Shown piece after piece: positions 28,659 through 37,623 of a stretch of DNA of 64,000 nt. How positions within the stretch are numbered: the stretch's first letter is position 1; every line of letters begins with the position of its first letter. The notes below the pieces were generated by a model. The model searched no databases and had not been told where the DNA came from. It saw only the letters and a list, made by a program, of their open reading frames with translations. Origin of the DNA: Leptolyngbya sp. Cla-17. GTDB taxonomy: Bacteria; Cyanobacteriota; Cyanobacteriia; Leptolyngbyales; Leptolyngbyaceae. Where the stretch lies: NCBI RefSeq assembly GCF_016807185.1, contig NZ_JAEVYN010000002.1, positions 1,897,367 through 1,961,366 of the forward strand, in the 5' to 3' direction. The translations under genes were made by a program, and so were the position numbers.

Positions 28659-29126
28659 ATGTCTACCTCATCTGTGCCATTGCCACCCGTTTTAGAAAAG
28701 ATTGTTCGTCGTCTACAACAAACAACTGATCCAAAACGCCGCTACGAATATCTCCTCTGGCTCGCCAAGCGTTTGCCAGCGCTCCCAGAGTCTCAAAAAA
28801 ATGCTGAGAATAGGGTTCCAGGATGCGTCTCTCAGGTTTTTATCATCGCCGCATTAGTGGATGGAAAAGTCACGTTTGAGGCAGATTCCGATGCTCAATT
28901 AACCAAGGGATTAGTAGCGCTGCTGGTTGAAGGGTTGAATGGATTGACTCCCCAAGAAATTTCTCAGCTTACTCCTGACTTCATCAAAGATACTGGTTTA
29001 GATGTCAGCCTCACACCTTCTCGCGCAAACGGCTTTTACAACATCTTTCAAACGATGCAGCGTAAGGCTCTATTGTGTCAGTTGGAAATATCTATGCAAT
29101 CCGTTGCTGATGATTCAACCCCGTAA
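28659..29126 (+). CDS. sufE: SufE family iron-sulfur cluster assembly protein
   Basis: A 155-residue cytoplasmic sulfur-transfer protein that accepts persulfide from the cysteine desulfurase SufS. The active Cys lies in ENRVPGCVSQVF (about residue 55), and the conserved DGKVTFEADSDAQLTKGLVA segment follows, with LTPSRANGF near the C-terminus. Length is typical. No sufBCDS genes are adjacent, which is usual in cyanobacteria. The start is ATG 28659. Confidence 0.95.
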   Translation: MSTSSVPLPPVLEKIVRRLQQTTDPKRRYEYLLWLAKRLPALPESQKNAENRVPGCVSQVFIIAALVDGKVTFEADSDAQLTKGLVALLVEGLNGLTPQEISQLTPDFIKDTGLDVSLTPSRANGFYNIFQTMQRKALLCQLEISMQSVADDSTP

Positions 29127-29312
29127 CCACGATTGGTTTCACATGGCTGGAGTGTTATTGACTTGAGCGAATCAAGAACAGGGAAATTAAACTGAGGTCT
29201 CTCAGCCAGTCACTCTAAATTAACTAAAACTTAACTCGTTCTTCGCTTCATCCGTTATCCCGAATCTGAACCGTCTAAAATGGTCAGATATCACCCACAT
29301 CAAGGGCACTGC

Positions 29313-30623
29313 ATGACGGCTACTCTGCTCAAGTCTTCTACCTCACCGCTGAATGCGCCGACCATCCATCGCTTAGCCAACGGGCTGACCATCATTGCCG
29401 AACAGATGCCTACAGAAGCCGTCAGCCTAAACATTTGGCTCAATGTTGGCTCTGCGTTGGAATCCGATGGCATTAATGGGATGGCGCACTTTTTAGAACA
29501 CATGATATTTAAGGGCACAGCAAAGCTGCAAAGTGGCGAGTTTGAGCGGTTGATTGAGCAGCGGGGAGCTGTGACCAACGCTGCCACCAGTCAGGATTAC
29601 ACTCATTACTACATCACAACAGCTCCAAAAGATTTTGCTGAATTGGCACCCCTACAAGTGGATGTGGTGATGAACGCGACTATTCCTGATGATGGGTTTG
29701 AGCGAGAGCGGCAAGTCGTGTTAGAAGAAATTCGGCGATCGCAAGACAATCCCCGTCGTCGAACCTTTCACCATGCCACCGAACTCACCTTCGATCGCCT
29801 GCCCTATCGCCGCCATGTGTTGGGACCTGCTGAAGTTGTGGAAAATCTGACTGCGCAGCAAATGCGCGACTTCCACTCAAATTGGTATCAGCCCCAATCC
29901 ATGACTGCTTGTGTAGTGGGTAATCTACCCGTCGAAGAACTGATCCAGATTGTAGAGGACAGTTTTCAGCAAGGCGCACGCAAACAAGCACGAGGGATGA
30001 GAAAAAACTCATCTCTCCCCACACCTCAATCTCTGACTCCCGAAACTCCGTTCACCGAAATCATCCGCCGGGAAGTCACCGACGATAGCTTGCAACAAGC
30101 TCGATTGATTATGGTGTGGCGAGTACCAGGATTGAACAATCTTCAAGAAACCTATGCATTGGATGTTTTGGCATCGGTGCTGAGTCGGGGGCGCACCTCC
30201 CGGCTAGTTCGTGATCTGCGCGAAGACCGTGGCTTAGTCTCAAACATTTCGGCGAGTAATATGAGTTATCTGCATCAGGGCGCATTTTATATTTCGGCTC
30301 AGTTACCCACAGAAAATTTGGCAGTGGTAGAAGCGGCGATCGCCCAACATCTCCAAACCCTACAAACAGAACTGATTACTGAACTTGAAATTGCCAAAAT
30401 TCGGACTCGCACGACCAATAGCTTTGTGTTTGGCAACGAAACTCCAAGCGATCGCTCCGGGCTTTATGGCTACTATCACACGTTGCTGCGAGATCTAAAG
30501 CCTGCAATTCATTACCCTGATTACATTCAGGCGATCGATGCTGAGGCCGTGCGAGTTTCAGTTCAGCGCTATCTTTCGCCTCAGGCGTATGGCATTGTCA
30601 CGATTCGACCCGGAGAAGAGTAA
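29313..30623 (+). CDS. M16 family zinc peptidase (insulinase-like)
   Basis: About 436 residues from ATG 29313, which has AAGGG upstream; an in-frame ATG at 29280 lacks one. The inverted zinc motif HFLEH (about residue 56) and the downstream Glu (LEEIRRSQDNP) show an active M16 subunit. The C-terminal domain contains a conserved Arg/Tyr pair (SRGRTSRLV, RSGLYGYYHTLL). A short Ser/Pro/Thr-rich insert near residues 225-240 is encoded by C/T-rich repetitive DNA. M16 peptidases of this type are often paired with a second, inactive subunit, but none is adjacent here. Confidence 0.93.
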   Translation: MTATLLKSSTSPLNAPTIHRLANGLTIIAEQMPTEAVSLNIWLNVGSALESDGINGMAHFLEHMIFKGTAKLQSGEFERLIEQRGAVTNAATSQDYTHYYITTAPKDFAELAPLQVDVVMNATIPDDGFERERQVVLEEIRRSQDNPRRRTFHHATELTFDRLPYRRHVLGPAEVVENLTAQQMRDFHSNWYQPQSMTACVVGNLPVEELIQIVEDSFQQGARKQARGMRKNSSLPTPQSLTPETPFTEIIRREVTDDSLQQARLIMVWRVPGLNNLQETYALDVLASVLSRGRTSRLVRDLREDRGLVSNISASNMSYLHQGAFYISAQLPTENLAVVEAAIAQHLQTLQTELITELEIAKIRTRTTNSFVFGNETPSDRSGLYGYYHTLLRDLKPAIHYPDYIQAIDAEAVRVSVQRYLSPQAYGIVTIRPGEE

Positions 30624-30683
30624 GACATCTACCTTAAAGCAAGTAATAAGCAAGCAAGTGATAAGCGTTTCCTTGAAAACTCT

Positions 30684-31553
30684 ATGTGGGATTTGATCGC
30701 AGCGCATTTGAGCCAGAGTACGGGTCAACTGTTTCAACTAGAAACCCGGCGATCGGTCAGTGGCGGATGTATCAACTCTGCTTATGCGATTTCTGGCAGT
30801 CAGCAAACTTACTTCGTCAAGCTGAATCAAGCCTCTCAACTTGACATGTTTGAAGCAGAAGCAGCGGGATTGAATGAACTGCTTGCCAGCCAAACCATTC
30901 GAGTGCCCAAGCCAATTTGCTGGGGAACCACAGCGGGTTCTGCCTATTTAGTTTTAGAATGGCTGGATTTGGGACGCAACAGCGGATCTGCTTGGGAAGC
31001 AATGGGTCAAAAGTTGGCGGCACTGCACCAAAACACTAGCCTCAAAGGATTTGGTTGGCAGGTAAACAATACGATTGGAGCAACGGTTCAAATCAACCAC
31101 TGGACAAGGAACTGGGCGGAATTTTGGATAGAACACCGACTCGGCTATCAGTTCGGGTTAGCGGCGCAGCGAGGAGGAATTTTTCCTGCTCAAAATCGCT
31201 TACTCAGTGCGATTCCTAAATTATTAGCAGGGCATGACTTACAGCCAGCCTTAGTGCATGGCGATTTGTGGTCAGGCAATGCCGCAGTTACCCAAACTGG
31301 CGAACCCGTGATTTTTGATCCAGCAACTTATTATGGCGATCGCGAAGTGGATATTGCTATGACTGAGCTGTTTGGTGGCTTTCCGGCTGATTTCTATCGT
31401 GGCTACAATGCAGCATTTCCACTAGATTCTGGCTACTCGCAGCGCAAAACTCTTTACAACCTTTACCACGTCCTCAACCACTTCAACCTGTTTGGCGGTA
31501 GCTACGCGGCTCAGGCAAATCGGATGATCGAGCAAATCCTGAGTTCCAGCTAA
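30684..31553 (+). CDS. Fructosamine kinase family protein
   Basis: A 289-residue cytoplasmic kinase that phosphorylates ketoamines (ribulosamines or fructosamines) on glycated proteins or small molecules. N-terminal SVSGGCINSAY (nucleotide-binding loop), YFVKLN with the Lys, and the catalytic LVHGDLWSGNAAV with IFDPATYYGDREVDIAM are the family hallmarks. C-terminal YNLYHVLNHFNLFGGSY is also typical. It ends 10 bp from the convergent PIN/LeuA gene. The physiological substrate is not known. Confidence 0.95.
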   Translation: MWDLIAAHLSQSTGQLFQLETRRSVSGGCINSAYAISGSQQTYFVKLNQASQLDMFEAEAAGLNELLASQTIRVPKPICWGTTAGSAYLVLEWLDLGRNSGSAWEAMGQKLAALHQNTSLKGFGWQVNNTIGATVQINHWTRNWAEFWIEHRLGYQFGLAAQRGGIFPAQNRLLSAIPKLLAGHDLQPALVHGDLWSGNAAVTQTGEPVIFDPATYYGDREVDIAMTELFGGFPADFYRGYNAAFPLDSGYSQRKTLYNLYHVLNHFNLFGGSYAAQANRMIEQILSSS

Positions 31554-31563
31554 CAAGAAGGAT

Positions 31564-32526
31564 TTAGATTTCTTTGTCCCGAACTTTCAGCTTCAAATGC
31601 TCACAGATCGAGTTGATTACTTTCACATACGCATCTGCTGCCGCCCGGATGCAGTTGCCGCTACAGGCACTACTTTCAAAATTCAAATCGCCGCACTCCA
31701 CACCCACCACCATTTCCACTGGAGAATCGGCTCCCGTCAAGGTCGAAGGTCTAATCCAAAAACGGACCAACTGTCGAATGGGCATGTCGTACCATTCATC
31801 TACTGCTTGGTCGATCGCTCGCTGAATTGCCTCGAACGGAGTTCTCCCCCTAGCAGTGACCGTTATCCGATCGGCGCATCCTTTCAAAAAAATAGTGGCT
31901 TCACTCTCGTCGCTAACGATCATTTGCAGGCTTTCTATCCGCAAGGACTCCGATCTTGGTAGCTGCATAACGAGCGGCAGCCGTCCAATATTATCCAAAT
32001 TCAATAGAAAGGCACCCACTGAAAATACTCCAATGTGGTTGTTCACTTCGCGCCCCGTCTCAGCACAAATCGTCGGCAAGGTGATATAAAAATAGCCGTC
32101 CACTTGCGCTCGATAAGAGTCCACTACTGTTCGAGCAAATTGCTGCGGCTCCTGAGTTACAATCACATCCACTGCTTGATCGATCGCTGTTGCTAGCCGC
32201 AAAGCATCACAGAAATTGCCAATTTGCAACTCTCCCGACAGTTCCCAAACCGATCTTTCAAGTGGGTAAGCTTTCACCTGGTTTAATAATCCCCAATAGG
32301 CATCCTGGCAGGCTTCATCCACTCCTGCTCCCTTAAACTGTTCCCAAAAAGTCAGCGCCAAATTCCAATCAAAAGAAGTGGTGTACCACTGAACCGGACG
32401 GGATGCGAGTCGCCTTAACAGGCTTGTATAGTATTCGCAGTGCGGATCATGTCTTGCCAAAACGTTTTGGAAAACATTTGCAGTCACTAAAGCAGTACAT
32501 GTAGTTGGGAGCTTACTTGGAGGCAT
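31564..32526 (-). CDS. PIN-like domain fused to a LeuA-type regulatory domain
   Basis: A 320-residue protein. Residues about 8-145 look like a PIN ribonuclease fold: TANVFQNVL at the first strand, FCDALRLATAI, and DVIVTQEPQQF near the end. The first Asp position is Thr/Ala and the last acidic motif reads TQE, so the active site is not standard. The second half (about 160-315) resembles the 2-isopropylmalate synthase allosteric domain: VTARGRTPFEAIQRAI, GVECGDLNFESSACSG, IRAAADAYVKVIN. The start is ATG 32526 after AGGTAAG. It follows the RHH gene at 120 bp on the same strand, a toxin-antitoxin layout. Toxin activity is inference. Confidence 0.75.
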   Translation of the reverse strand: MPPSKLPTTCTALVTANVFQNVLARHDPHCEYYTSLLRRLASRPVQWYTTSFDWNLALTFWEQFKGAGVDEACQDAYWGLLNQVKAYPLERSVWELSGELQIGNFCDALRLATAIDQAVDVIVTQEPQQFARTVVDSYRAQVDGYFYITLPTICAETGREVNNHIGVFSVGAFLLNLDNIGRLPLVMQLPRSESLRIESLQMIVSDESEATIFLKGCADRITVTARGRTPFEAIQRAIDQAVDEWYDMPIRQLVRFWIRPSTLTGADSPVEMVVGVECGDLNFESSACSGNCIRAAADAYVKVINSICEHLKLKVRDKEI

Positions 32527-32645
32527 ATTTCTTACCTGTAGATGCGATTGAGTTGAGGCATATACTCACCACACACCACGGTCACAAGACAGTTACTTAG
32601 CTAGATGCAGCAGGGGGCTTTTACTGCACCATCGCTTTTGGTTAA

Positions 32646-33077
32646 CTATTTTTGCCGCTCACGCTCCTTTTCTGCACAGACCATCACTTGCGTCGTTTGG
32701 ATTTCTTCCACCAAACTTTCTAGCTTGGGAATGCTGGCACAACTTGTAATTACTTCTTTCATCAATGCTTCTAAATCAGCCATCCGCTGTTTAATTTCAC
32801 CATCACCCTCACGAGCAGGGACTGGCTGAGGAAACATATAAACAGGGGCGGGAGGGGCGGCTGAAGCGACATTGCTAAAATTAATTTGCTGTAACTGTCT
32901 CAATTCTCGAATTTCGTCTTCAAGGGCGGCAACTCGGTCATCGGTGCTAGTTTTCAAGCCTTGACGCAGCAGCCTACAAACTAGTTCGGTGACTGCAATT
33001 CCATCCACGCCTGCCCGTTCCCTTAGATCTTGCATTAAGTCTTCAGGCAGTCGAAAACTTACTAATTTCCTATCCAT
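32646..33077 (-). CDS. Ribbon-helix-helix protein with coiled-coil tail
   Basis: About 143 residues from ATG 33077 (the upstream TTG at 33089 is a weaker start). The first 45 residues form a ribbon-helix-helix fold (RKLVSFRLPEDLMQDLRERA, then a Val-Thr-Glu helix). Two charged helical segments flank a Pro-rich linker and probably form a coiled coil. The DNA-binding part is of the CopG/antitoxin type. It is the upstream gene of the pair with the PIN/LeuA fusion. Palindromic sites in its upstream spacer are likely operators, which would make it autoregulatory. Confidence 0.8.
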   Translation of the reverse strand: MDRKLVSFRLPEDLMQDLRERAGVDGIAVTELVCRLLRQGLKTSTDDRVAALEDEIRELRQLQQINFSNVASAAPPAPVYMFPQPVPAREGDGEIKQRMADLEALMKEVITSCASIPKLESLVEEIQTTQVMVCAEKERERQK

Positions 33078-33138
33078 AGTGGGCTTCAATTTACGTTACT
33101 GCACTGCATCTAGTTGAGATTGCTCTCACACGCTCATC

Positions 33139-33414
33139 AATCGTATATCAATCTTGGCGAACTAAATAGATCAAGATATACAATTTCACGCGGGAATATT
33201 TTGAGGCGAAGGGAGGATATTTTGCAGGCATCCTGGAATTTTCTTGTTCTTGAACGCGATCGCGGCTATCAATCGGCTTCACATCACTGTTGATAAGCCG
33301 CACAGCTCAATGATTTTGAAACGAGCGGCCCTATGAGAACTTTTGTTTAGGTACTCAAAATAAATAGATTTTGTATATATAAATACTTTCAATAAAAATC
33401 TTTTGTATATACAA
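33139..33414. promoter_or_regulatory. Cluster of TTGTATATACAA-like palindromes
   Basis: In the gap between the RHH gene and the divergent small membrane protein, sites related to TTGTATATACAA occur at about 33139-33151, 33175-33185, 33371-33382 and 33403-33414; the last is a perfect 12-bp palindrome. The two right-hand sites sit 32 bp apart. They are probable binding sites for the RHH protein. Confidence 0.5.
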
Positions 33415-33442
33415 TTGACATACATAAAACTATTGGTATTAG
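33415..33442 (+). promoter_or_regulatory. Sigma70-type promoter of the small membrane protein gene
   Basis: TTGACA at 33415-33420 and TATTAG at 33437-33442 are separated by 16 bp. They lie about 75 bp before the start codon and directly abut a TTGTATATACAA palindrome, so a bound repressor would block them. Confidence 0.6.
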
Positions 33443-33516
33443 AAGTTCGATACGAACAGTGGTGAGGAGTCCTGCCCCGATTATGCTCTACTTTAAAAAA
33501 TCTTCAGGAGAATCCT

Positions 33517-33768
33517 ATGAATTGCCCTCATCAAGGCTGTGCTGTACCACCTTGCCAGATAGCTCCTCATCCCGATCGCCATAATATTGAATATTGTCGC
33601 GTCTGTGCCGAATGGCGGCATATCAGTGATATTGGCAGCGATGCTCCCAATGTGTTTTGGTCGATTGTTGCAGTCGCAATCACATTGACCCTCTTTATTA
33701 GTTTGACCAATGAGTCCCAAACACCAAGCTACGAACAAAATTATACTCAGCCTAGACAAATTGATTAA
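33517..33768 (+). CDS. Small membrane protein with N-terminal Cys/His cluster
   Basis: An 83-residue protein. The N-terminus has Cys3, Cys8, Cys13, His and a YCRVC motif at about 30-34 that together could form a zinc site. Residues about 45-65 (VFWSIVAVAITLTLFISL) form one membrane helix, followed by a polar tail. The ATG is preceded by CAGGAG at good spacing. Its promoter contains the palindromes shared with the RHH operon, so it may be co-regulated with it. No family is recognised. Confidence 0.75.
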   Translation: MNCPHQGCAVPPCQIAPHPDRHNIEYCRVCAEWRHISDIGSDAPNVFWSIVAVAITLTLFISLTNESQTPSYEQNYTQPRQID

Positions 33769-33789
33769 ATCACTCGATAGACGCTCAAT

Positions 33790-33817
33790 AGGGATAGAGT
33801 TGCTCAACTCTATCCCT
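33790..33817. terminator. Strong hairpin between convergent genes
   Basis: A perfect 13-bp stem (AGGGATAGAGTTG with CAACTCTATCCCT, two-base loop) lies 22 bp after the small membrane protein and 45 bp before the SDR stop. There is no long T run; it probably acts as a bidirectional terminator. Confidence 0.65.
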
Positions 33818-33861
33818 ACTTAAATCGGCTGTTGGTTTATATATTTTCAGATAGGTGAATA

Positions 33862-34728
33862 TCAACCATTCACCACGTCGCCACCATTGGGGTGCAGCAT
33901 TTGTCCAGTCATGTAGGATGAATCACTGGATGCGAGAAAAACATAGCACGGCGCAACTTCCTCTGGTTGTCCCGCTCTCTGCATGGGTACTTGAGCGCCA
34001 AACCGTTCTACTTTTTCTTCAGGAAAGGTTGACGGAATCAGCGGAGTCCAAATTGGACCTGGTGCAACACCGTTGACTCGAATGCCTTTTTCAACCAGTG
34101 AAGCAGAAAGCGATCGCGTAAACGCTACGATTGCCCCTTTTGTTGAGGAATAGTCTAACAAGCTGGAATTACCTTTATATGCTGTAACTGAAGCAGAGTT
34201 GATAATAGTACTGCCTGGTTTGAGGTGCGGCAAAGCGGCTTTTACCAGGTAAAACATACTAAAAATATTTGTCCGAAAGGTATGCTCTAACTGCTCTACA
34301 GTGATCTGTTCAATACTTTGCTGAGGATGCTGTTCCGCCGCATTGTTGACCAAAATATCTAGCTGACCAAATTTTTGAATAGTTTGCTCTACAATTTTTT
34401 GACAGAATGGCTCATTGCCGATGTCCCCTGGAATAAGTAGACAATCTTGTCCTTCTGCTTCTACAAATCGCTGGGTTTCTTCTGCATCGGAATGTTCATC
34501 TAGATAAGAGATTGCGACATTTGCGCCCTCTTTTGCAAACAGAATGGCGATCGCGCGACCAATACCGCTATCTCCTCCCGTGATAAATGCTACTTTGCCT
34601 TTAAGCTTGTTAGCTGCTTGATAGTTAGAGCCTAATGCTTGAGGCTTTGGGTCCATCTCAGACTCTAACCCTGGTTGAAAGAATTGATGTTGAGGTGGTT
34701 GCAATTGTTTAGAGGATGATTGAGTCAT
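33862..34728 (-). CDS. SDR family oxidoreductase
   Basis: A 288-residue classical short-chain dehydrogenase. The start ATG 34728 follows an ideal AGGAGG; an upstream in-frame TTG is not needed. The NAD(P) loop is TGGDSGIGRA, then NNAA, the catalytic Ser in INSASV, the YxxxK motif YSSTK and the C-terminal APGPIWTPLIP and PNGGD. The N-terminal 45 residues (QPPQHQFFQPG) are typical of the stress-related glucose/ribitol dehydrogenase-like group (YhdF/YhxD type). It lies downstream of the hemerythrin gene on the same strand, but a hairpin separates them. The substrate is unknown. Confidence 0.94.
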   Translation of the reverse strand: MTQSSSKQLQPPQHQFFQPGLESEMDPKPQALGSNYQAANKLKGKVAFITGGDSGIGRAIAILFAKEGANVAISYLDEHSDAEETQRFVEAEGQDCLLIPGDIGNEPFCQKIVEQTIQKFGQLDILVNNAAEQHPQQSIEQITVEQLEHTFRTNIFSMFYLVKAALPHLKPGSTIINSASVTAYKGNSSLLDYSSTKGAIVAFTRSLSASLVEKGIRVNGVAPGPIWTPLIPSTFPEEKVERFGAQVPMQRAGQPEEVAPCYVFLASSDSSYMTGQMLHPNGGDVVNG

Positions 34729-34776
34729 GTCTAACCTCCTTTTCTTCAATGTTGGTTGGCGTTGATACAAAGGTCA

Positions 34777-34804
34777 ATAGGGACGCTGTCAATAACGTCC
34801 CTAT
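34777..34804 (-). terminator. Hairpin between hemerythrin and SDR genes
   Basis: A 9-bp stem, ATAGGGACG with CGTCCCTAT, follows the hemerythrin stop on the minus strand. The T-rich tail is weak (TTGACCTTTG), so termination may be partial. Confidence 0.5.
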
Positions 34805-34842
34805 CAGTAGTAAAAGCAATGCTTTAGCAGGTGAATTGTTAG

Positions 34843-35871
34843 TTACAGCTTGATTTGTAGCTGCTTTTTAGCTTCCTTAAAGCGAGAGCCTAATTGCTCT
34901 TGTTCTTCTTTGCTACAGTTTTTACCAATTGCAGCAAACATGGTGCTTTCTTCTTGCCGAGTGTGATCTCCGACCATTTCTTTCACTTGCTTCAAGCAGT
35001 CTTTGAAAGCAGGTAAGGATGCATCCATAGACTTCATTCTTTCTAGCAGAACTTTAAGTTCTGCTTGCTCATCGTACAATTCTTGGGTGTTTTCAACCCC
35101 ATAAAAAGCACGAACAGTAGGATATACAACTTGTTCTTCTGCTTCAGAGTGAACTGACAGATCTTTGTACAATTGCCCAAAATATTCTTGAATTTTTTGA
35201 GCATCGTTTGAATTTGCAATTTCCATGATCAAGGTATCTGCTTTGCGGTGATCAGCAAAGATGATTTCTTGAATGTTCATGTCAGAGCTATTGCTGTTTT
35301 GAGTGACTGCACTACCTACTACGCCAGAGAATGCTGCGATCGCATCTTGCACCCGTCCCCATACACTTTGATCAGGATCTTGCCCGGTCAACTCACGCGT
35401 TCCTAAAACTTCTAAAACACCTTTGAGTTGCTCTTGATGAGCACGGCTTTCAAAGTTAAAGGTGTTCAATGGGGTGATAGCAACCTCAACATCAGCACCC
35501 ACTACTTGACCCGCTTTATGAACAATAACTCCAGACATAAACTGGGCATGTTTCAACAATTCATGTTGAACTACTTTTTCATAAAAACTCAGTTCTGAAC
35601 CCTTCATCAACTCTTGTGTTTTTTGAATCAGTTCTTGAGTTTTTTCAGAAGGCTTTTCTTGAATGCCGTATTGAGTAATAACGGTGTCTACAATGCCCAG
35701 ATTTTTTTCGTCATCTGCAATCATGTGCTGAAAGCGATCGCGCAATTCAGCGTCGTCACAAGCTTTAAGAAACTCTTTTTCGCTGTCAAGGATGAGATTT
35801 TGGACTGCACGAATATCTGCCAATTTCACGGCGATCGCTGTGCGTTTTGTATCATTCAAAGTTAAAACCAT
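34843..35871 (-). CDS. Hemerythrin (HHE) domain protein with N-terminal ferritin-like region
   Basis: About 342 residues from ATG 35871, which follows CAGGAG; longer frames upstream have no good start. The N-terminal half is helical and ferritin-like (KLADIRAVQNLILDSEKEF, with MIADDEKNL and VQHELLKHAQFM). The C-terminal hemerythrin domain has the iron ligands in FADHRKADTL, VHSEAEEQVVYP and VGDHTRQEEST, a di-iron oxygen-binding site. Such proteins are linked to oxygen, iron or oxidative stress handling in cyanobacteria. The gene is next to a stress-type SDR; a shared regulation is possible but not shown. Confidence 0.9.
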   Translation of the reverse strand: MVLTLNDTKRTAIAVKLADIRAVQNLILDSEKEFLKACDDAELRDRFQHMIADDEKNLGIVDTVITQYGIQEKPSEKTQELIQKTQELMKGSELSFYEKVVQHELLKHAQFMSGVIVHKAGQVVGADVEVAITPLNTFNFESRAHQEQLKGVLEVLGTRELTGQDPDQSVWGRVQDAIAAFSGVVGSAVTQNSNSSDMNIQEIIFADHRKADTLIMEIANSNDAQKIQEYFGQLYKDLSVHSEAEEQVVYPTVRAFYGVENTQELYDEQAELKVLLERMKSMDASLPAFKDCLKQVKEMVGDHTRQEESTMFAAIGKNCSKEEQEQLGSRFKEAKKQLQIKL

Positions 35872-35933
35872 TTCAGCATTCTCCTGAGTGTGAGGAATCT
35901 TTATAAACATGGATATTGACAGTGTGCATCGCA

Positions 35934-35970
35934 TAAAAAAATGCTCCATCTGTCGCACGACGGAGCATTT
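35934..35970 (-). terminator. Rho-independent terminator of the PEP-CTERM gene
   Basis: On the minus strand, a 9-bp stem AAATGCTCC with GGAGCATTT is followed by TTTTTTT. It lies 67 bp beyond the stop at 36037. Confidence 0.88.
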
Positions 35971-36036
35971 GAAACTAAAAGATGGATCACCTATCAAAAC
36001 GAGATACGAAATTGAGTATCCCGATCAGTGATGGGT

Positions 36037-37539
36037 TTAGCTGCTTTTTTTACGACGCTTTAGCCACAAACTGCCTAACCCTGCTAGTGCCATGCCAGTC
36101 ATGGTAGTGGGTTCTGGAACAGCAGCATTGCTGGTAGGAGCCACATAGTTACCGAGTTCAGCCGCAGTTGCGGTAAACGCATATAGATAGGAAGGGAGCA
36201 GAGTTGAGCCAGAGGGGCAGGAAGTATCTAACGCAACGTTGGCACCGTTTGTGCAAACATCAAACTGCACACCTGTACCATTTTGAGTCACGCTGAAATC
36301 ATTATCAGTCGCAACCAGAATTGAGTAAGAGCCATTCGCCAGTTGTGGACCAAACGTGAAGCCTTCAAATTTCTCTGGAATGGTTTGTCCTGCGGCAGCT
36401 AGCAAAGCTTGAATATCAAAATAAAGCGACTTGCCAACCGGTGTTACCCCAGCGATCGCGTTATTTGAACCAGTGAGGCTGATATTGCTCACATCGGTTG
36501 CGCCTGTAATGTCAATTTTGAAAGTGCGCTTGCTACCAACGGGATTCTTCCCAGTCGGGTCATCTACTCCGACTCCCCGATTATCGCGCTCTAGCACAAT
36601 GAATTCGTGATCATTTAGCGCAACAATGGAGCTAACCCCAATGTTGCGACCTTGCGCTGTCGCGCCAAAGTCACCTGTAGTGCCGGGAATCCGAGCATTG
36701 ATTTCAGCTACTGTTTCCAAAGGATAGACATATTGAGCAGTACTCTTGCCCGTTGCCGCATCAAACACTACAAGTCTAACGTTGCGGCTAGAACGTCCAG
36801 TAGGAGTGCCTTCCTGCGTCAGCGGATCTTGTAAAACAGCAATTAGCTTAGAGCCATCGGGGGTAATCGCTAGCCCTTCAAAACCACGATTGGCTTGCCG
36901 TCCTTGTGCCACAGTGACAGAACTATCACCGGAGAAAGCCAGGTTGCCTTGAGCATCTCTGGCAAGAAGGTTGGCAGGTATTTCAAATTCGCGAACGAGT
37001 TTGCCAGCGGGTGTAAATTCTTTGACGGAGGGACCGTACTCGTCCGACACGTAGAAATTGCCATTGGGCGCAATGGCAAAACCCTCTGGGTCAAGACTGC
37101 GACCTAGCACATTTGCAGCACCGTTCAAAAGAAGAGGATCGAATCCATTAAAGTTTTCGCCAGTCTGGTCGGTGAATAAGATGGTGGACAAAAGTTTAAA
37201 GTTGCTGATGCCTCCACTATTGGGGTCAATATCCACTGTAAACTTTTCAACACGAGTGTCGTAAGGAATGGTGCCGCCGCCCGGTCCGCGATCCACAACG
37301 CCATAAAAGACTTTGTTGTCGCGATCGTAGTAAAGATCGGAGCCAAAACCGCCCAAGCGATTTGTGTTAGCGCTATTACCCGTGGGAGCAGATGCCAAAT
37401 CTGTAGCATTACCGGGGATGCTTAAAGAATTGACGAAGGTGAATGCTTGAGCTGACTGAGTGCCTGTAGCAAAACCTAAAGCCGATAGGCTTAAAGAAAA
37501 CGCTAGCGCAGACAGCCGACTTTGAGAAAAGGTTGCCAT
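36037..37539 (-). CDS. Esterase-like/phytase-fold secreted protein with PEP-CTERM
   Basis: About 500 residues from ATG 37539. A signal peptide ends at SAQA-F. The mature part matches the 'esterase-like activity of phytase' fold: RLGGFGSDLYYD, FYGVVDRGPGG, LDPEGFAIAPNGNFYVSDEYGPSV, GFEGLAITPDGSKL and VLERDNRGVG. The C-terminus has a PEP-CTERM sorting signal, VPEPTTM followed by a membrane helix and RRKK. It is therefore exported and anchored or released by an exosortase system. The substrate is unknown, but a phosphate-release role is plausible. A HIP1-flanked hairpin lies in its promoter region. Confidence 0.92.
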   Translation of the reverse strand: MATFSQSRLSALAFSLSLSALGFATGTQSAQAFTFVNSLSIPGNATDLASAPTGNSANTNRLGGFGSDLYYDRDNKVFYGVVDRGPGGGTIPYDTRVEKFTVDIDPNSGGISNFKLLSTILFTDQTGENFNGFDPLLLNGAANVLGRSLDPEGFAIAPNGNFYVSDEYGPSVKEFTPAGKLVREFEIPANLLARDAQGNLAFSGDSSVTVAQGRQANRGFEGLAITPDGSKLIAVLQDPLTQEGTPTGRSSRNVRLVVFDAATGKSTAQYVYPLETVAEINARIPGTTGDFGATAQGRNIGVSSIVALNDHEFIVLERDNRGVGVDDPTGKNPVGSKRTFKIDITGATDVSNISLTGSNNAIAGVTPVGKSLYFDIQALLAAAGQTIPEKFEGFTFGPQLANGSYSILVATDNDFSVTQNGTGVQFDVCTNGANVALDTSCPSGSTLLPSYLYAFTATAAELGNYVAPTSNAAVPEPTTMTGMALAGLGSLWLKRRKKSS

Positions 37540-37623
37540 TGGAAGTATATGTAAAATTACTGACCTATCTGAGAATCGGGCACCAACATTAAGAACAGGT
37601 TTAGATAAGGTCAACAAAGATTT

